Of a stretch of 64,000 nt of DNA, positions 39,567-48,656 are shown piece by piece; the first letter of the stretch is position 1, and every line of letters starts with the position of its first letter. A program made the position numbers and the translations under genes. Under the pieces are notes generated by a model that did no database searches, had not been told where the DNA came from, and was given only the letters and a program-made list of their open reading frames with translations. The stretch spans positions 62,001-126,000 of the forward strand of contig BGKB01000029.1 of the NCBI GenBank assembly GCA_003116975.1, written 5' to 3'. Source of the stretch: Aurantiochytrium sp. KH105. Its lineage: Eukaryota > Sar > Bigyra > Thraustochytrida > Thraustochytriidae.

Positions 39567-41798
39567 TCATGCCGAGTCGCGAGTGCTAGAGGAGGCTTGC
39601 CCCGAACCCGGCTGAGACTGCGAGGAGACGTCCGCCGGCGGTAGCCCGAGACATTCCCGGAGCTCGGCCATCTCAGCCGCGGCGGCGTCTTTCGCCCCGG
39701 ACGACTTTGCCTGCACCAGCTCGGCGCGAGCAAAGTCGATCACACGCACGGCGCCCGTGTCGGGGCAGAGGACAAAGTTGCGCAGCGCCACGTCGCCGTG
39801 CAGACAGCCGGCCGCGTGCACGCGAGCGAGGGCCGCGAGGGCCCGGGCCTGCACCTCCTTGTCGAGCGGCGCCTCGAGCTGGTCCAAGCTCGTGCCCACA
39901 TCCAAGGTGATGACCGCGTGCCAGCCGCCGTCGTCCTCGCTCATGAGCGCGCCGCCGTAGACCAGAGGCGGCACGGTTGATCCCTGCAGGGCGAAGAGCG
40001 CCGCGTAGACGTCTGTCTCGCGAACCACCACATCGACAGCCTCGGCGGCGGTGGGGCCATCCGAAGTGCCCACCACGGGCGTCTTGATGATGAAGTCGTG
40101 GCCGTCGGGTCGTCGCAGCCGCAGCACGCTCGAGGCCGCAGACTCTCGCACGCGCTCGTAAGCCTTGTCGTATGGCACCGGCAGCAGATCTGCCATGGCA
40201 GAGCGATGGAGCGGGAGCAGACCGCCCGGCCCGCCGGACGCCGCCCTGCCGTTTTTGATGCTGGTAAAGTATTCGTGAGTCTTTTGCTCGTAGGGCGTCC
40301 CCGTGCCGCCCCTCAGTCTGCGAAGGTCACGCAGCTGGGCGCGCCACTTTTCACTGACGTGCTGCCCCAAGGGAGAGTCGTGGGCAGGAAACTGATTCCG
40401 CGCGGCGTCCCCAGCCTCGATGGCATGCAGGAGAGCGGTAAGGTATCCGATATGCAGGGATTGCATCTCGCCACCCGTGCACTCATAGGGACTCGACACC
40501 AGAAGTCCGGCGGGTTGCTCCGCGCCCGGGCGATCGTCGTCGTCGCGCTTGAGAAACCACGTGAACTCCGTCGTGCTAATGGCGCCGTAGCGCAGCCCGA
40601 GGACGATCATGTACCCGTACGCCTGTTCTACGACATGCTTCAGATCCGGAATATTGCCTCTATGCCCGTCGGGCTCCCTCCTCAGAGCATGGTTCCAAAC
40701 TTCTGTCATGCGGACCCCATCTCTGTCCTTGCCTGGAAAAGCCGCGGGGCTCTTGTGCTCGTGCACCAGCAGAGGCTGCATTTCATCGCCCCCGTCGCCC
40801 CCACCCACGAGCCACAGCTGGTCGGGCCGAGAGCGCACAACCGTGACGTACTCGAACTTGAGCGATACCTTGACATCGCCAAAGGGCTTGTCGCGGTGCT
40901 CAAAGACGTGCTGTAACAGAGGGTCGCCCGACCGCGCGTACATGAGCATGGCACAACCCGTCTCGCTTTCCGAGGCGTCCAGACTGCCTCGCGTCAGAAA
41001 GGCGCCCGCGTCGATCGACAGCTCACCGCCGATGGCACCGCCGATGTCCATGCTTGAGGCGAAATCTTCCCAGTGACCGATGCGCTGGAACTCCAAGCCC
41101 CAAGGCCGGTGCCCGCTGGACGACGGCGCGGGCGCGTTAACGACCTGCTCGCACAGGGCGCGCCCAAGAACTTCCACCCACGGCAGTTCGCCTCGATTCA
41201 TCCTTGATCGCAACGCATCCATTTCACGCTGCTGTGCACCTCCAGGGTCGCCCCCTGTGGTACTGGCGCTCGCGCCGGAGCCCGCGCGGCTCTGCCTAGG
41301 CATCGCCGGCAACCAGCCCCTTGCATCGAGGCGATTTTCAATGTTGACAATGTTGGTCATAATCGATGCGCGTCTCGCCTCGGCGTCGGCGAGTTGGCGC
41401 GCCCGATCGTCCGGCGACAGTTTAGAGTCTCCTTTGAGGTGAATTATTTCATTCGCCACCTCGCGGTCATACTTCTGCGCTTGGCTATATTCACCATTCA
41501 GCTCTTTATACTCTTCATACTCCTTCTCCGTACTCTTTAACTTCTCCTCCAGCTCTGCAATCGCCTTGTTGCGTGCGGCTGCTTGCCGCAGTAAAGCCCC
41601 AATCGATGCATCCGAAAAAGCCACCCGCGTCCCCAGGTCCGGCCAATACCTTTTCAAATGCGCAGAAAATTCCTGCACGCTGTCATCGCTAAAGAAATTG
41701 ACATGCCCGGGCTTGAGCGCTCTGAAGACCGAGTCGGGCCACTTCGAGTAGTCGGTCTCGTCGATGGGCAAGGTGACCAAGGGCGTCGCGGTCGACAT
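39567..41798 (-). CDS. PD-(D/E)XK nuclease-protein kinase fusion, Crinkler-effector-like (copy A, 743 aa)
   Basis: The start ATG 41798 (MSTATPLVTLPIDETDY) is conserved with copy B. A ~65-residue header (KWPDSVFRALKPGHVNFFSD) is followed by a coiled-coil linker (75-160). The middle domain has a PD-(D/E)XK nuclease signature: RPDQLWLV (near 323) and LLVHEHKSP (near 347). The C-terminal domain is a compact protein kinase with FIIKTPV (Lys near 570), HGDVALRNFVL (near 667) and VRVIDFARAEL (DFG as DFA, near 687). That pattern resembles FunK1/RIO-like small kinases. Nuclease-kinase fusions of this type are characteristic of Crinkler (CRN) effector C-termini. A role in inter-organism or inter-element conflict is inferred. 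No classical signal peptide is seen. It converges with the 38750 gene, 100 bp apart. Confidence 0.82.
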   Translation of the reverse strand: MSTATPLVTLPIDETDYSKWPDSVFRALKPGHVNFFSDDSVQEFSAHLKRYWPDLGTRVAFSDASIGALLRQAAARNKAIAELEEKLKSTEKEYEEYKELNGEYSQAQKYDREVANEIIHLKGDSKLSPDDRARQLADAEARRASIMTNIVNIENRLDARGWLPAMPRQSRAGSGASASTTGGDPGGAQQREMDALRSRMNRGELPWVEVLGRALCEQVVNAPAPSSSGHRPWGLEFQRIGHWEDFASSMDIGGAIGGELSIDAGAFLTRGSLDASESETGCAMLMYARSGDPLLQHVFEHRDKPFGDVKVSLKFEYVTVVRSRPDQLWLVGGGDGGDEMQPLLVHEHKSPAAFPGKDRDGVRMTEVWNHALRREPDGHRGNIPDLKHVVEQAYGYMIVLGLRYGAISTTEFTWFLKRDDDDRPGAEQPAGLLVSSPYECTGGEMQSLHIGYLTALLHAIEAGDAARNQFPAHDSPLGQHVSEKWRAQLRDLRRLRGGTGTPYEQKTHEYFTSIKNGRAASGGPGGLLPLHRSAMADLLPVPYDKAYERVRESAASSVLRLRRPDGHDFIIKTPVVGTSDGPTAAEAVDVVVRETDVYAALFALQGSTVPPLVYGGALMSEDDGGWHAVITLDVGTSLDQLEAPLDKEVQARALAALARVHAAGCLHGDVALRNFVLCPDTGAVRVIDFARAELVQAKSSGAKDAAAAEMAELRECLGLPPADVSSQSQPGSGQASSSTRDSA

Positions 41799-42243
41799 GA
41801 TTGATCACACTCGAGCGCAGCCCCGCGGCCCGCCACTCGCTGGTAGGGTAGGGCGGCAGAGCGGTCGCAGCCAAGCGTGGCCCCGTCGTGCCGCTCGTTG
41901 CAGTACTGCCTGCCTGCATGCATGCGAGCGAGCTTCGGCACAAGAGAGCAGCACATGATTAAAAAAAAAAGAACAAGGGGCACCGGCCCATCCGCAGCCG
42001 TACTCGTCGCATCATCCAGGTAATGTTCGCACACGTGCGTCGATGCACACGTTTATTTCAAGCAAACAAGACCACGAAAGACCCTAAAATTTATTACCCT
42101 AACACAAACGCTTTGTCTTGTGAAAAAAGCACATGAACCTGAAAGGAAGGTATTGTGCGAGAACTCCACAAGAATAAAGAAAAGAAATAAAGGAAAAATA
42201 TTCACATTGGATCTTGATCTCGTAGAGTGGGACCACCCTGCCA

Positions 42244-42897
42244 TCACGCGCGGCGCGCGCTCCTGTTCCGCGAGCCGGATGGCGCCATCGGCAGCAGGAT
42301 GCCGGCCGGGTCGCTTGCCATGGCCTTTTGCGCGCACAGCAGCAGCTGGTCGAGGAAGGCGTCGGCCTCGGCCTCGATGCGCGCCGCGTCCATCCCGGCG
42401 GTGCCCTGGGCGGCGGCCACCGCGCCGCCCATGGCGTCGCGCGCGGCGCCGGTGTCGCAGCTGGCGTCCAGGAGCCGCGCGTCGATCTCGGCGACGCGCT
42501 CCGCGTCGGGGCGCACCGCGTCGAGCGCGCAGAGCAGCTCGCCCACGTTCTCCACGATGCGGCCAGTCTCGGCGGCCTCGTCCACGGTCACGCTCAGCTG
42601 CACCAGGCGGCGGGCGAACTTGAACTGACGCTACGACTGGTGCTTGAGGGAGACGGCCTGCCGCGCCACGAGGCGGCCGCGCTCCAGCTCGCCGCGCTCC
42701 ACCGCCGCGGCCGCCGACCGCTCCGCCTTGCGCTGGGCGCGCCGGTGGCGGCTGCGCGCATCGCTGCGGTCGTCCGAGGCGACCATGAGCCGCATCTGCA
42801 GTGGCCGCTGCTCCCGCAGTCGCTCGCGCTCGGCCTCTCTCCTCTCCCGCCGCAGCTGCTGCTGCTCCTCGAACGGGCCAAACAGCCTGCCCAGCAT
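42244..42897 (-). pseudogene. ESCRT-III/CHMP2-like gene with one in-frame stop (copy A)
   Basis: One frame from ATG 42897 to TGA 42244 (218 codons) carries a single internal TAG at 42631-42633. The encoded protein looks like a Vps2/CHMP2 ESCRT-III subunit: MLGRLFG start, a very basic helical N-half, an ARQAVSLKHQ element comparable to the QAVSLKIQ of CHMP2A, RQFKFARRLVQL, then acidic helices (IVENVGELLCALDAVRPDA; GAARDAMGG). Its length of 217 matches the family (~220). ESCRT-III forms membrane-remodelling filaments. Copy B has CAG (Gln) where this has TAG, so the ancestral codon was sense. I call it a pseudogene; a reassigned or suppressed stop is the alternative. Confidence 0.55.
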
Positions 42898-42971
42898 CCT
42901 TGGCCTCTTTTGCGTTTTCCGCCCGACGCGGGCCGTGCCGCATGTATGCAGGCTGAGCCGCGAGGCCTCAC

Positions 42972-43347
42972 TCACCCCAGTAGGTGCAGCTGACTCAGCG
43001 GGAATCGCCCGCGCCGGACGCTCTCGGCGATGCAGGGGTCAAGGCGAGCGGCGAGTGCCAGGCACCGCACAGCGCCCCGCAGCACCGCCGGCGGTGATGG
43101 TTCGTTGCGCGTGACGAGGTACACACGTCTTACGAGGTCAGCGAGGCGCAGGTGCCGCACGGCATCCGAGCATCTCCAGACGCGCAGGATCGTCCCACAG
43201 GTAGTGACTCAGCAAAAAGTTGCAGCGCTCGTCGTCGAAGAATGCGGGCAGCGCCTCCAGAAAGCGCTCGTAGACTCCCTCGTCGTCCTCGACGCGCGCC
43301 AATGCCAGCCCTCCCCCCTCACGCATCGCATCGGCAGCGGCGACCAT
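42972..43347 (-). pseudogene. Broken gene of unknown function (copy A)
   Basis: From ATG 43347 the frame reads MVAAADAM, then GVYERFLEALPAFFDDERCN, and is lost near 43165 by small indels. A second frame continues HLRLADLVRRVYLVTRNEP to a stop at 42972. Comparison with copy B (46969-47345) shows the two copies are broken at different places, so together they imply a once continuous ~120-codon gene. Family not recognised. Confidence 0.5.
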
Positions 43348-43380
43348 CCCCCCACCTGACCGAAAACTGCCAATCGCCCA

Positions 43381-43453
43381 GATCCGCGAGCTGATGCTGG
43401 CCAAGAAGAAGATCAGCACCATGCTAGGCTACAGCGAGATCCTCGACTACTGA
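43381..43453 (+). pseudogene. Truncated duplicate of the 3' end of the 38750 gene
   Basis: Matches 39394-39466 with a few substitutions and one codon deleted near the end (ILDKY becomes ILDY before TGA). It lacks everything 5' of this point, so it is a duplication by-product that defines the start of unit B. Confidence 0.85.
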
Positions 43454-43615
43454 CAGCGTTGAGCACAAGAGAGCGGCAAGAAAGGGGAGAAGGAGGCCCG
43501 GTCGCATGGAAAAACAAAACAACAAAAGAATAAATTTCAATCGATTTGGGTCGTTTTGATCTCGCATTGGACCTTCTTCCACCCCCCTTGGTCGTCATTC
43601 CACAGCGTCCTTCCC

Positions 43616-45805
43616 TTAAGCCAGGTCGCGGGAGCTCGAAGAAGCTTGCTGCTGAGACTGCGAGGAGGCGTCCACCGGCGGTAGCCCGAGACATTCCCGG
43701 AGCTCGGCCATCTCGGCCGCGGCGGCACTCTTCGCTTCCGCGGATTTGGCACGCACAAGCTCGGCGCGAGCAAAGTCGATCACACGCACGGCGCCCGTGT
43801 CGGGGCAGAGGACAAAGTTGCGCAGCGCCACGTCGCCGTGCAGACAGCCGGCTGCGTGCACGCGAGCGAGGGCCGCGAGGGCCCGGGCCTGCACCTCCTT
43901 GTCGAGCGGCGCCTCGAGCTGGTCCAAGCTCGTGCCCACATCCAAGGTGATGACCGCGTGCCAGCCGCCGTCGTCCTCGCTCATGAGCGCGCCGCCGTAG
44001 ACCAGAGGCGGCACCGTCGACCCTTGCAGAGCAAAGAGCGCCGCGTAGACGTCCGTCTCGCGAGCCACCGCATCGACAGCCTCGGCGGCGGTGAGGCCGT
44101 CCGACGTGCCCGCCACGGGCGTCTTGATGATAAAGTCGAGCCCGTCGGGTCGTCGCAGCCGCAGCACGCTCGAGGCCGCAGACTCCCGCACGCGCTCGTA
44201 GGCCTTGTCGTACGGCACCGGCAGCAGGTCCGCCATGGCAGAGCGGTGGAGCGGGAGCAGACCGCCCGGCCCGCCGGACGCCGCGTTACCGTTCTTGATG
44301 TTGGTAAAGTAATCATAGGCATCCCGCTCGTAGGGCGTCCCCGCGCCGCGCTCCAGATTCGTGGTGCCCAGCTGGGCGCGCCACTTGTTGCTGACGTGCT
44401 GTCCCAGCGGGGAGTCGTGCGCGGGGAATTGGTCCCGCGCGGCGTCTCCCGCTCGCAAGGCGTGCAGGAGCGCGGTCAAGTAGCCAATGTGTACGGATTC
44501 CATGTCGTCAGCCATGGAATCATAGGGCTTCGACACCAGCAGCCCGGCGGGTTGCTCCGCGCCCGGGCGATCGTCGTCGTCGCGCTTGAGAAACCACGTG
44601 AACTCCGTCGTGCTAATGGCGCCGTAGCGCATCCCGAGGGCGATCATGTACCCGTAAGCCTGCTCCAGGACCTTCCTCACGTTCGCCTGGCTGTTCGCGG
44701 TGATCCATATGGACGTTCGCTCGGCAATGCGATCAATCCTGCCGGGAAACACCGCGGGGCTCTTGTGCTCATGCACGAGCAGAGGCTGCCTTTCGTCATC
44801 CTCGCCCACGAGCCAGAGCTGGTCGGGCCGAGCGCCCACGACCGTGATGTACTCGAACTTTAGCGATACCTTGACGTCGTCGAAGGGCTTACTGCGGTGC
44901 CAGAAGACGTTTCGCAATAGAGGGTCGCCCGAGCGCGCGTACATGAGCATGGCGCAGCCCGCCTCACTCTCCGAGGCGTCCAGGTTGCCGTGCGTGAGAA
45001 AGGCGCCCGCGTCAATTGACAGCTTGTGGCCGATTAAACCGCCAATTTCTTCCTCGCTCATGGCGAAATCCGCCCAATGGCCGAGACGCTGAATTGCCAG
45101 TTGCCATGTGCGGGCCCGATCGGACGCCGACGCGGCCCGGTTCACGACGCCATCGCACATGGCGCGCCCAAGAACTTCTTTCCACGGCAGCTCATTTCGT
45201 CGCATCAGGTCCCTTTTCTCCTGCATGTCACGCCGCAGTTCATCCCCGGGGCTGGTCCCTACGGTGCTACCACTTGCCGCGGAGCCCGCGCGGCTCCGCC
45301 GTCTCGTCCTTGCCCGCAACCAGCCCCTTGCATCGAGGCTATTTTCAATGTCGTCAATTTCGGCCAGAATTGCCTCACGCTTCGCTTCTTTTCCGGCAAG
45401 TTTGCGCGCTCGTTCGCCGGGCGATAGGCCAGGGTCCTCGCGGATAGCATCTATGTCACCTTGCAAGGAAACGAAATTCTGCAGCGCTTCGGCGTGTTCA
45501 CCAGTCATCCTTTTGTACTCCCGACTCTCCACCTTCAAGTCATCATACTCCCTTTTCATCCTTTGTTCCGCCTTCTTGCGGGCGGCGTCTTGGCGATCGC
45601 GAGCATCATGTGATGCATCCGAAAAAGCCACCCGCGTCTCCAGGTCCGGCCAATACCTTCTCAAATGCGCAGAAAATTCCTGCACGCTGTCATCGCTAAA
45701 GAAATTGGCATGCCCGGGTTTGAGCGCTCTGAAGACCGAGTCGGGCCACTTCGTGTAGTCGGTCTCGTCGATGGGCAAGGTGACCAAGGGCGTCGCGGTC
45801 GACAT
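43616..45805 (-). CDS. PD-(D/E)XK nuclease-protein kinase fusion, Crinkler-effector-like (copy B, 729 aa)
   Basis: Intact paralogue of copy A, starting at ATG 45805 with the same header (MSTATPLVTLPIDETDY). It keeps ARPDQLWLV and LLVHEHKSP of the nuclease (EHK near 344) and, in the kinase, FIIKTPV, HGDVALRNFVL (HGD near 654) and VRVIDFARAEL. Header and kinase are almost identical to copy A, whereas the linker at about 75-210 and part of the nuclease domain differ much more. That could be diversifying selection or recombination, or simply gene conversion at the ends. Both copies are full length and keep catalytic motifs, so they are likely functional, in contrast to the broken genes beside them. 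Target and trigger are unknown. Confidence 0.82.
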   Translation of the reverse strand: MSTATPLVTLPIDETDYTKWPDSVFRALKPGHANFFSDDSVQEFSAHLRRYWPDLETRVAFSDASHDARDRQDAARKKAEQRMKREYDDLKVESREYKRMTGEHAEALQNFVSLQGDIDAIREDPGLSPGERARKLAGKEAKREAILAEIDDIENSLDARGWLRARTRRRSRAGSAASGSTVGTSPGDELRRDMQEKRDLMRRNELPWKEVLGRAMCDGVVNRAASASDRARTWQLAIQRLGHWADFAMSEEEIGGLIGHKLSIDAGAFLTHGNLDASESEAGCAMLMYARSGDPLLRNVFWHRSKPFDDVKVSLKFEYITVVGARPDQLWLVGEDDERQPLLVHEHKSPAVFPGRIDRIAERTSIWITANSQANVRKVLEQAYGYMIALGMRYGAISTTEFTWFLKRDDDDRPGAEQPAGLLVSKPYDSMADDMESVHIGYLTALLHALRAGDAARDQFPAHDSPLGQHVSNKWRAQLGTTNLERGAGTPYERDAYDYFTNIKNGNAASGGPGGLLPLHRSAMADLLPVPYDKAYERVRESAASSVLRLRRPDGLDFIIKTPVAGTSDGLTAAEAVDAVARETDVYAALFALQGSTVPPLVYGGALMSEDDGGWHAVITLDVGTSLDQLEAPLDKEVQARALAALARVHAAGCLHGDVALRNFVLCPDTGAVRVIDFARAELVRAKSAEAKSAAAAEMAELRECLGLPPVDASSQSQQQASSSSRDLA

Positions 45806-46268
45806 GATTGATCACACTCGAGCGCAGCCCCGCGGCCCGCCACTCGCTGGTAGGGTAGGGCGGCAGAGCGGCCGCAGCCAAGCGCGGTCCCGTCGTGCCC
45901 CGCTCGTTGCAGTACTGCCTGCCTGCCTGCATGCTGTGGCAGCTGCAGCCCGCGAGCTTCGGCACACAAAAGAGCAGCACATGATTTTAAAAAAAAGAAC
46001 AAGGGGCACCGGCCCATCTACAGGCACACTCATCGCATCATCCAGGTAATGTTCGCACACGTGCTTCGATGCACACGTTTATTTCAAGCAAACAAGACCA
46101 CGAAAGATTTCAAGATTCATTACAATAACCCAACTCTTTGTCTTGTGAAAAAATCACATGGACCTGAAAGCAAGGTATTGTGCGAGAACTCCACAAGAAT
46201 AAAGAAAAGAAATAAAGGAAAAATATTCACATTGGATCTTGATCTCGTAGAGTGGCACCACCCGACCA

Positions 46269-46898
46269 TCACGCGCGGCGCGCGCTCCTGTCATGTGTCC
46301 CGCGAGCCGGATGGCGCCATCGGCAGCAGGATGCCGGCCGGGTCGCTTGCCATGGCCTTCTGTGCGCACAGCTGGTCGAGGAAGGCGTCGGCCTCGGCCT
46401 CGATGCGCGCCGCGTCCATCCCGGCGGTGCCCTGGGCGGCGGCCACCGCATCGCCCATGGCGTCGCGCGCGGCGCCGGTGTCGCAGCTGGCGTCCGGGAG
46501 CCGCGCGTCGATCTCGGCGACGCGCTCTGCATCGGGGCGCACCGCGTCGAGCGCGCAGAGCAGCTCGCACGTTCTCCACGATGCGGCCAGTCTCGGCGGC
46601 CTCGTCCACGGTCACGCTCAGCTGCTCCAGCGAACTTGAACTGACGCTGCGACTGGTGCTTGAGGGAGACGGCCTGCCGCGCCACGAGGCGGCCGCGCTC
46701 CAGCTCGCCGCGATCCACCGCCGCGGCCGCCGATCGCTCTGCCTTGCGCTGGGCGCGTCGGCTGCGCGCGTCGCTGCGGTCGTCCGAGGCGACCATGAGC
46801 CGCATCTGCAGCCGCTGCTCCCGCAGTCGCTCGCGCTCGGCCTCTCTCCTCTCCTGCCGCAGCTGCTCCTCGGACGGGCCAAACAACCTGCCCAGCAT
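46269..46898 (-). pseudogene. ESCRT-III/CHMP2-like pseudogene (copy B)
   Basis: Begins MLGRLFGPSEEQLRQERRE at ATG 46898 and keeps the basic half through SLKHQSQRQFKFA. An 8-nt deletion relative to copy A, followed by a 2-nt deletion about 60 bases later, then puts the rest out of frame. The intact downstream sequence (GAARDAMGDAVAAAQ) is still visible in another frame down to 46269. It has CAG at the position of the nonsense codon of copy A. The net loss of 10 nt means no full-length product. Confidence 0.6.
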
Positions 46899-46968
46899 CT
46901 TCTTTACAGTTAATCCGCCCGACGCGGGCCGTGCCGCCATGTATGCTGGCTGAGCCGCGAGGCCTCAC

Positions 46969-47345
46969 TCACCCCAGCAGGTGCAGCTGGCTCAGCGGGA
47001 ATCGCCCGCGCCGGACGCTCTCGGCGATGCAGGGGTCGAGGCGAGCGGCGAGTGCCAGGCATCGCACAGCGCCCCGCAGCACCGCCGGCGGTGACGGTTC
47101 GTTGCGCGTGACAAGGTACACGCGTCTTACGAGGTCAGCGAGGCGCAGGTGCCGCACGAGCATCTCCAGGCAGACGCGCAGGATCGTCCCACAGGTAGTG
47201 AGTGACTTAGCACAAAGTTGCAGCGCTCGTCGTCGAAGAATGCGGGCAGCGCCTCCAGAAAGCGCTCGTAGACTCCCTCGTCGCCCTCGACGCGCGCCAA
47301 TGCCCGCCCTCTTCCCCCGCGCATCGCATCAGCAGCGGCGACCAT
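46969..47345 (-). pseudogene. Broken gene of unknown function (copy B)
   Basis: From ATG 47345 (MVAAADAMRGG) the frame is good to DDERCNFVLSH. A 4-nt duplication (CACT) then shifts it. The original frame resumes as LVRHLRLADLVRRVYLVTR and runs to a stop at 46969. See copy A for the complementary breaks. Confidence 0.5.
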
Positions 47346-47485
47346 CCCAACCTGACCGTGCCGAAAACTGCCAAGCATGACGCGCGCAGTGCGGGAACTT
47401 CGCACAAGAGGGGCGAAAAGGGGCACCGCCATCAACCGACAGGAGCAGCCCTAGCTCACACGACCGCCCCTTCTCGCACTGAAAG

Positions 47486-48520
47486 ATGGCCCCGCCGCGA
47501 CCGCTGCTGCGTATCACGGCGCTCGCGGCGACGCTGGCGCTGGCAGCCGCCGCAGCCGCACGATCGCGCGGAACACATCTCGCGGCGGATCTCTCTGCGC
47601 GCAACCGATTCATCGCCAGCGCGGACGAAGCCTGCATCTACGAGATGGACGAAGCCGCCGTCGCCGGCAAGGTCTGCATCGATACACCCAGCGGCGCGAC
47701 GCCCACACACGCCGTGCTCAATGACAGAGTCGCCTGTTTCCTGCTCGAACGCGACGATGGGTCGTCCCAGGTGGTCGCCTACAACGAGCAGGAGGATGGC
47801 AGTTACGCCGAGGGCGCAGTGGCCTGGGAAACAGAGGGCCGCCGCGAGGCGAGCATGGCACTGGCCGAGTCTCTCCTGGTCGTCATCGGAGACCAGTCGG
47901 CGACTGCGTCGTTCGCGCGATCCCCTACAACTGCAGCGACGGCGGGACCGACGCGGCCGCGGACATCATCCTCGCGGAGAACAGCACGTGCGGGGAGGCA
48001 TCGATGGGCGTCGCCGTCGACGTCGACGGCACCGCCATCCTCGCGCTCGACGGCGCGGCCGGCAACGAAAGCGCCGCCTTCATGCTCAGCCGCGTCGACG
48101 AGCTCGACTGGGAGCTCGACGGATACTACTAATACGACGAGGACGAGGCCAGCGCGCTGCACGCCGCAGTGCTGTCCCCGGAGCTGTTCGCGCCAGGGCT
48201 CATTCTTCGTCGCACTCACGGCTGCCGGCGACGAGATCTTCTTCGAGGACGCCGCCGGCGCCCAGGCGACCATCCCCACCCCGTCGACGACCGCCGCGCC
48301 CACAACCGCGGAGCCCACTCCCGCGCCCACCACGGCGGCGGAGCCGGCCATCAAGCCGAGGCGGGATGCCGGGCCGTCGGCCCTCGTATGGGCGCTGACC
48401 TGCGCCGCCGCGGCAGCCCTCGTCGCGCTGCGTCTCGTTTTCGCATGGCACCGACGCCGGCGCTACCAGCAGCACCAAAGGGTCTCCACCGTGGAGCTTG
48501 CCGCCCAGCGGGCATATTGA
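47486..48520 (+). pseudogene. Broken type I membrane protein with FG-GAP-like repeats
   Basis: The ATG at 47486 opens with a signal peptide (LLRITALAATLALAAAAAA). The ectodomain resembles beta-propeller FG-GAP repeats: ASMALAESLLVVIGDQ, then ASMGVAVDVDGTAILALDG. The signal is in one frame to about 47905, in another from about 47905 to 48195 (with an in-frame TAA at 48130-48132 and an NCSDGG sequon), then back in the first frame. That first frame is formally open throughout but is Arg/Thr/Ser junk in the middle. The end has a Thr/Pro stalk (TAAPTTAEPTPAPTTAAE), a TM helix (VWALTCAAAAALVALRLVF) and a short basic tail. Two frameshifts plus one nonsense codon argue for a decayed surface receptor gene. 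Confidence 0.5.
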
Positions 48521-48656
48521 GCGCGACTTGCCCGCGCAGCGCGCTCATCATCCATCATCATCCCGCCGGCAGTCATAAATGCAAATCGATAAAAAAAGTT
48601 CGTGAGAGCCCCTTCCGCCTTCAATCGCCGCACGCGGGAGGAGGAGAGGTGGCACC

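Larger units (their letters stand above)
39391..47380. repeat. Two tandem ~4.0-kb segmental duplication units
   Basis: Unit A is about 39391-43380 and unit B about 43381-47380, head to tail. Each begins with the 3' end of the 38750 gene, then has (minus strand) a nuclease-kinase gene, a near-identical ~450-bp spacer (41799-42240 against 45806-46268), an ESCRT-III-like pseudogene and a second broken gene. Both ends show the sequence CCGAAAACTGCCAA near the junction (43362-43377 and 47358-47374). Similarity is very high in the kinase ends and spacers and lower in the middle of the nuclease-kinase genes. Confidence 0.88.
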
